Source of the DNA: DATAMF01 sp036260665
GTDB taxonomy: Bacteria; Chloroflexota; Anaerolineae; Aggregatilineales; Aggregatilineaceae
Direction of reading: 5' to 3'
NCBI GenBank assembly: GCA_036260665.1
Contig: DATAMF010000564.1
Coordinates: 1 to 7,931 of the forward strand
DNA length: 7,931 nucleotides
Shown: in pieces, positions 5,207 to 7,931 of the stretch
Layout: each line of letters begins with the position of its first letter
Position numbering within the stretch: position 1 is the first letter of the stretch
Notes under the pieces: generated by a model
What the model was told of the DNA's origin: nothing
The model's database searches: none
The model's input: only the letters and a program-made list of their open reading frames with translations
Program-made: the position numbers and the translations under genes

Positions 5207-6463
5207 TCCTCGGATGCGCGGGCTGGCGCTGGCGGCAGCGGATGTGATGAGAATGATCACACCGACGACGATCAGCAGCAATCCCATACCCGATCCATCC
5301 TCGCGGCCCACCAGCGGCGCGACGAGATCCCAGCCGGAGCGGTGGACCGCAGGCTCCAGCGCATGATCGACCAGCGCCGCTGTGATCAGAAATGAAAACG
5401 GCGTCATCAGCATGAACATCTGCCCCGTGATGGCAAACACCCGCCCTTGCAGATCGGGCGGGGTTTTCGCTTGCAGCATGGAGGTGAACAGTGCTCCGGC
5501 GAGCGGCAGCGGAAACAGGACACCAAACAGCGCCATACCCAGCACTATCGGGTGCCGCGCCACGCCATAGAGCAGCATCAGCACACCTAAACTGAGATAA
5601 CACACCAGAATGATAGGCATCCGTCGGCGCGCACGATTTCCGATCACCGCAATCGAGGCTGCGCCTGCCAGCGCGCCCAAATTCATCACGGCGAGCAAAA
5701 TCTCTAACAGGGATTCGCTGTCTGTCAGGCTGAGAATGTAGGGGATCGCCAGTTCGAGCGGGCCGTTGATCAGGAAAAAGATAAATGAGATATAGATCAC
5801 AGTGATCAACAGCGGACGGTGTTGGCGGGCCGTCAGATAATGCCAGCCACCGAGCAGTTCGCGCCGGAAGTTTCCGCGCAGGGCCTCATCTTCTGCCGAC
5901 TGCGGCGGGCGCGGGATGTGCATCAACCCCACGACGAGCACCGCCACTCCAAAGGTGAACAGATCGAATCCCATCACCCCCGCGACATCCACCACCGCAT
6001 ACAACAGTCCGGCTAGCGTCGGAGCGATTACGCCTGCCAGTGGAAAACCCATCTCGCGGATGCCGTTCACCCGATCCCGGCTGTTGTCAGGCACCAGTAG
6101 TGTGATCACAGCCGTGCTTGCGGGCGCTTGAATCGTGGCAAAAATGCCTTGCAGCAGCATCACCGCATAGAGATGCCAGAGTTCAAAAGCACCAGACACA
6201 AAACTGATCATCAGGATCAGGGTGCCCAGCGCTTGCCCCGCATCACCGAGAATCATCACATAACGGCGATCCCAGCGGTCAGCCAACAGCCCCGTAAACG
6301 TGCCGCCAACCATACCGGGAATCTCAGCAAAAAAAGCCGCCAGCAGCAGCGGCGCGGCGTTTCCCGTATCCTGAAAAATATGGATACCCACCGCGATTCC
6401 GGTCATGCGGCTGCCGATCAACGAAAATATCTGGGTGAGTAGAAGCGGAAGAACGCGGCGCAT
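5192..6463 (-). CDS. MFS transporter, drug/siderophore-exporter type (MFS_3-like)
   Basis: The 423-residue protein fits a 12-helix major facilitator. It opens with LPLLLTQIFSLIGSRMTGIA, common in the MefA/EntS-like exporter group. The signature loop-2/3 motif A is GLLADRWDRR (58-67), and a related basic stretch (GNRARRR) opens the second half. A polar central loop with basic and acidic residues (about 188-215) separates the two six-helix halves. It ends with a hydrophobic helix and a short basic tail. These proteins export macrolides, siderophores or unrelated small molecules by proton antiport; the substrate here is not inferable. The start codon overlaps the stop of the upstream reductase (TAATG), with no separate ribosome site, so translation is coupled by reinitiation. 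The gene is GC-rich (39 G+C in 5821-5880). No terminator follows; the 3' end overlaps the convergent phosphatase gene by 15 bases. Confidence 0.9.
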   Translation of the reverse strand: MRRVLPLLLTQIFSLIGSRMTGIAVGIHIFQDTGNAAPLLLAAFFAEIPGMVGGTFTGLLADRWDRRYVMILGDAGQALGTLILMISFVSGAFELWHLYAVMLLQGIFATIQAPASTAVITLLVPDNSRDRVNGIREMGFPLAGVIAPTLAGLLYAVVDVAGVMGFDLFTFGVAVLVVGLMHIPRPPQSAEDEALRGNFRRELLGGWHYLTARQHRPLLITVIYISFIFFLINGPLELAIPYILSLTDSESLLEILLAVMNLGALAGAASIAVIGNRARRRMPIILVCYLSLGVLMLLYGVARHPIVLGMALFGVLFPLPLAGALFTSMLQAKTPPDLQGRVFAITGQMFMLMTPFSFLITAALVDHALEPAVHRSGWDLVAPLVGREDGSGMGLLLIVVGVIILITSAAASASPRIRGLDNA

Positions 6464-7419
6464 TATTCGGTGACAGGACTCACGATCCTATCGATCTGCT
6501 TCAGGACATCCTCATCCAACTGAATATCCAGCGCTTTGATGGTATCTTCGATCTGGCTAAGTTTGGTCGCACCGGTGATCGCGCTGCTGATTCCCGGCTG
6601 GCACAGCGTCCACGCCATCGCTAATTGTGCACGCGTGATTCCCAATCCATCCGCAATCGGTTTGAGCTGGCGCACCGCCTCGATCCACGGCTCTTTAAAA
6701 TTGTGTTTTTGCAACCACTCGACATTCGCGAGACGGCTGTCTTCTGGCATGCCATTGTCATATTTTCCGGTGAGCATACCGCTTTGCAGCGGGCTAAAGA
6801 CGACCATGCCCAGACCGTATTTTTCAGCCGCCGGACGGACTTCATTTTCGAGCCGCTTGCGCCGCAGCATACTAAAACGCGGCTGTTCCACCACGGGCTT
6901 GTACAGGTTGTACTTCTCGCAGACGGTCATCACTTCGTCAAGCTGATCGCCACTCCATTCGCTCGTGCCCCAATAGAGAATCTTGCCCTGATGCACGAGA
7001 TCATCCATCGCGCGGGTTGTTTCTTCGACCGGGGTGTTGTCGTCGTAGCGGTGGCAGAAGTAGATATCGAGATAATCCGTGCCGATGCGTTTGAGCGATT
7101 TGTCGATACTTTCCATGATGTGCTTGCGCGATAGGCCGCGATCATTCACCTCGTCGCTCATGGGAAAGTAGAGCTTACTGGATATCACCAGGGTGTGGCG
7201 CGGAAAATCCTTCAACACATCGCCCATCATCCGCTCAGCTTCGCCCGCGCCATAGGCATCCGCGATATCGTAAAAATTGACGCCCTGTTCATAGGCAAAA
7301 GTGATGATATCGCGCGCGATCTGCGGATTCGTGACCAGATCCCCGAAGGTGGTCCAGCCTCCCAGACTCAGCGCACTGATCTTCAGCCCCGATTGGCCCA
7401 TCCGGCGGTATTCCATCAT
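6463..7419 (-). CDS. Aldo-keto reductase (AKR6/YghZ-like, NADPH-dependent)
   Basis: The 318-residue protein has the normal length of a single-domain (alpha/beta)8 aldo-keto reductase. It begins YRRMGQSGLKISALSLGGW, as in the Kv-beta/YghZ-related AKR6 group. The catalytic tetrad is visible: D51, Y56 (in DIADAYGAGEAE), K82 (ISSKL) and H123 (YFCHRYDDNTPVEET). The presence of His at the fourth position, not Asn as in Kv-beta channel subunits, supports active reductase function. Later segments GTSEWSG, VVFSPLQSGMLTGKY and ITGATKLSQIED line the NADP(H) site. Typical substrates are reactive aldehydes such as methylglyoxal or other carbonyls. Two adjacent ATGs start the frame; the first (7419) is better spaced from AGGAG at 7429-7433. 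It is the first gene of an operon with the MFS exporter. An inverted repeat and a direct repeat lie just upstream. Confidence 0.93.
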   Translation of the reverse strand: MMEYRRMGQSGLKISALSLGGWTTFGDLVTNPQIARDIITFAYEQGVNFYDIADAYGAGEAERMMGDVLKDFPRHTLVISSKLYFPMSDEVNDRGLSRKHIMESIDKSLKRIGTDYLDIYFCHRYDDNTPVEETTRAMDDLVHQGKILYWGTSEWSGDQLDEVMTVCEKYNLYKPVVEQPRFSMLRRKRLENEVRPAAEKYGLGMVVFSPLQSGMLTGKYDNGMPEDSRLANVEWLQKHNFKEPWIEAVRQLKPIADGLGITRAQLAMAWTLCQPGISSAITGATKLSQIEDTIKALDIQLDEDVLKQIDRIVSPVTE

Positions 7420-7442
7420 GGTGTTTTGCTCCTGAAAAGTAG

Positions 7443-7465
7443 GTTTTAAGTGATCAGTTTTAAGT
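7443..7465. repeat. 9-bp direct repeat upstream of the aldo-keto reductase
   Basis: GTTTTAAGT occurs at 7443-7451 and again at 7457-7465, 14 bases apart start to start, with GATCA between. The position, about 25-45 bases before the reductase start codon and next to the ribosome site, would suit an operator. It may also simply be AT-rich spacer sequence. Confidence 0.3.
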
Positions 7466-7470
7466 TCAAA

Positions 7471-7494
7471 GTGCGGTTAACCCGTTAACAGCAC
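7471..7494. promoter_or_regulatory. 24-bp imperfect inverted repeat in reductase leader/promoter region
   Basis: GTGC-G-GTTAA, CCCG, TTAAC-A-GCAC forms a stem of 4 + 5 pairs with one mismatch and a 4-base loop. It also contains two GTTAAC palindromes. It lies 52 bases upstream of the reductase start, after the dnaN terminator. A regulator-binding site is plausible. A terminator is unlikely because no T-run of useful length follows on the minus strand. Confidence 0.35.
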
Positions 7495-7564
7495 TATCAG
7501 GTTTTGCTTGCTCTCTCCATTAGTTGTAAGTTTTTTATCCTGTAGGTTGCAACTTTCAACCGAT

Positions 7565-7606
7565 AACAAAAAAGCCCGGCTGATTAGATACCAGTCGGGT
7601 TTTGTT
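7565..7606 (-). terminator. Intrinsic terminator of dnaN
   Basis: Read on the minus strand, CCCGACTG (7599-7592) pairs with CAGCCGGG (7582-7575) with one G-T pair. The loop is 9 bases, and C then six T residues (bases 7573-7568) follow. Flanking A/T tracts extend the pairing to AACAAAA/TTTTGTT. It lies 19 bases downstream of the dnaN stop codon, which fits its role; the opposite T-tract is only four long. Confidence 0.88.
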
Positions 7607-7624
7607 ATAGCAGTTGAGTCCGGT

Positions 7625-7931
7625 TTAACGCCCGGTGGACATGGGCATAATGACGTGGATAAAGTCATCGCGGCCCGCTGGACGCACGACACCAGGAGCC
7701 ATCGCGCCGCTGGTTTCGAGCACAACCTGTTCATCCCGGATCACATTCAGCACATCGATCAGATATTTGATGTTGAACGCGATTTCCACACCCTGCCCCT
7801 CGATATTGGCATCAATTGGGGCTTCGGCATCGCCTTTTTCCTGCGAGCGTCCCGCGACGATCACCTGACCGGGCTGGTTGCCGCCGCTGGGCTGGATCAC
7901 AATGCGGGCGGTATTGGCAGAGTCCTTGGCG
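7625..7931 (-). CDS. dnaN: DNA polymerase III beta subunit (sliding clamp), C-terminal part
   Basis: About 102 codons of the 3' end are present; the gene continues past the right edge. The visible segment AKDSANTARIVIQPSGGN, then IEGQGVEIAFNIKYLIDVLNVI, then FIHVIMPMSTGR matches domain 3 of the beta clamp. The hallmarks are EIAFNxxYLxDxL and a C-terminal VIMPM, which forms part of the peptide-binding groove used by polymerase III and other clamp clients. The product forms a ring dimer that tethers the replicative polymerase to DNA. The usual C-terminal MR(L/I) is replaced by MSTGR, a small extension also seen in some lineages (family knowledge). The gene is followed by an intrinsic terminator. 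In many bacteria dnaN sits near dnaA and the replication origin, but no DnaA boxes or dnaA sequence fall in this window. Confidence 0.93.
   Translation of the reverse strand, partial: AKDSANTARIVIQPSGGNQPGQVIVAGRSQEKGDAEAPIDANIEGQGVEIAFNIKYLIDVLNVIRDEQVVLETSGAMAPGVVRPAGRDDFIHVIMPMSTGR

Noticed and set aside
5088..5603. 171-codon minus-strand frame within the MFS gene
   Set aside because: It is an alternative frame of the MFS coding sequence, rich in A, R, H and C as typical of a GC-rich shadow frame.
6625..7134. 169-codon plus-strand frame opposite the aldo-keto reductase
   Set aside because: The reductase has its complete tetrad and cofactor motifs on the other strand; this frame has no recognisable pattern or ribosome site.
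7545..7561. Small inverted repeat GGTTG...CAACC in the spacer after dnaN
   Set aside because: It is only 5 bp with a 7-base loop, has no T-run or promoter relation, and is easily expected by chance.
7477..7734. 85-codon minus-strand frame covering the dnaN 3' end and the spacer
   Set aside because: It runs across the dnaN terminator in a different frame and shows no protein-like pattern.

Overview
The window reads as chromosomal housekeeping and accessory sequence from a free-living, moderately GC-rich bacterium. I infer Chloroflexota (Anaerolineae-like), with moderate confidence. The reasons are a split deazaflavin (F420)-type oxidoreductase, a YtxH-like protein, a secreted PD40 propeller, a two-ribbon zinc protein and mixed codon use next to dnaN. 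No rRNA, tRNA, CRISPR array, transposase or phage gene is visible.

Layout from left to right. Bases 1-173 (minus) hold the start of a YtxH-like membrane-anchored protein cut by the window edge, preceded by a good -10 box. Bases 227-796 (minus) encode an unrecognised four-helix membrane protein. A divergent spacer (797-898) with a near-perfect 18-bp palindrome and a perfect TATAAT separates it from an inositol-monophosphatase family enzyme (899-1735, plus), which ends in a strong intrinsic terminator (1741-1767). A visibly AT-richer gene (1843-3084, plus) encodes an exported protein with nine PD40/TolB-type propeller motifs.

Converging on it from the right is a minus-strand pair, a double zinc-ribbon protein (3557-4015) overlapping a zinc-type HIT-family nucleotide hydrolase or transferase (3100-3573). 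Divergent from that pair, only 43 bases away start to start, is a plus-strand pair: a deazaflavin-dependent nitroreductase-family protein (4059-4487) and a tyrosine/dual-specificity-type phosphatase (4502-5206). The phosphatase tail overlaps by 15 bases the convergent tail of an MFS exporter (5192-6463, minus). That exporter is translationally coupled through a TAATG junction to an upstream AKR6-like aldo-keto reductase (6463-7419, minus). Upstream of this reductase-exporter operon lie an imperfect inverted repeat and a 9-bp direct repeat, then the intrinsic terminator and 3' end of dnaN (sliding clamp), which runs off the right edge.

Functionally this is a run of short two-gene units rather than one system. 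The most coherent units are reductase + exporter (possibly handling of a reactive carbonyl or xenobiotic), zinc ribbon + HIT protein, and F420-type oxidoreductase + phosphatase. I found no convincing sign of a novel defence or mobile system. The findings listed are regulatory architectures and gene-pair associations of modest interest.
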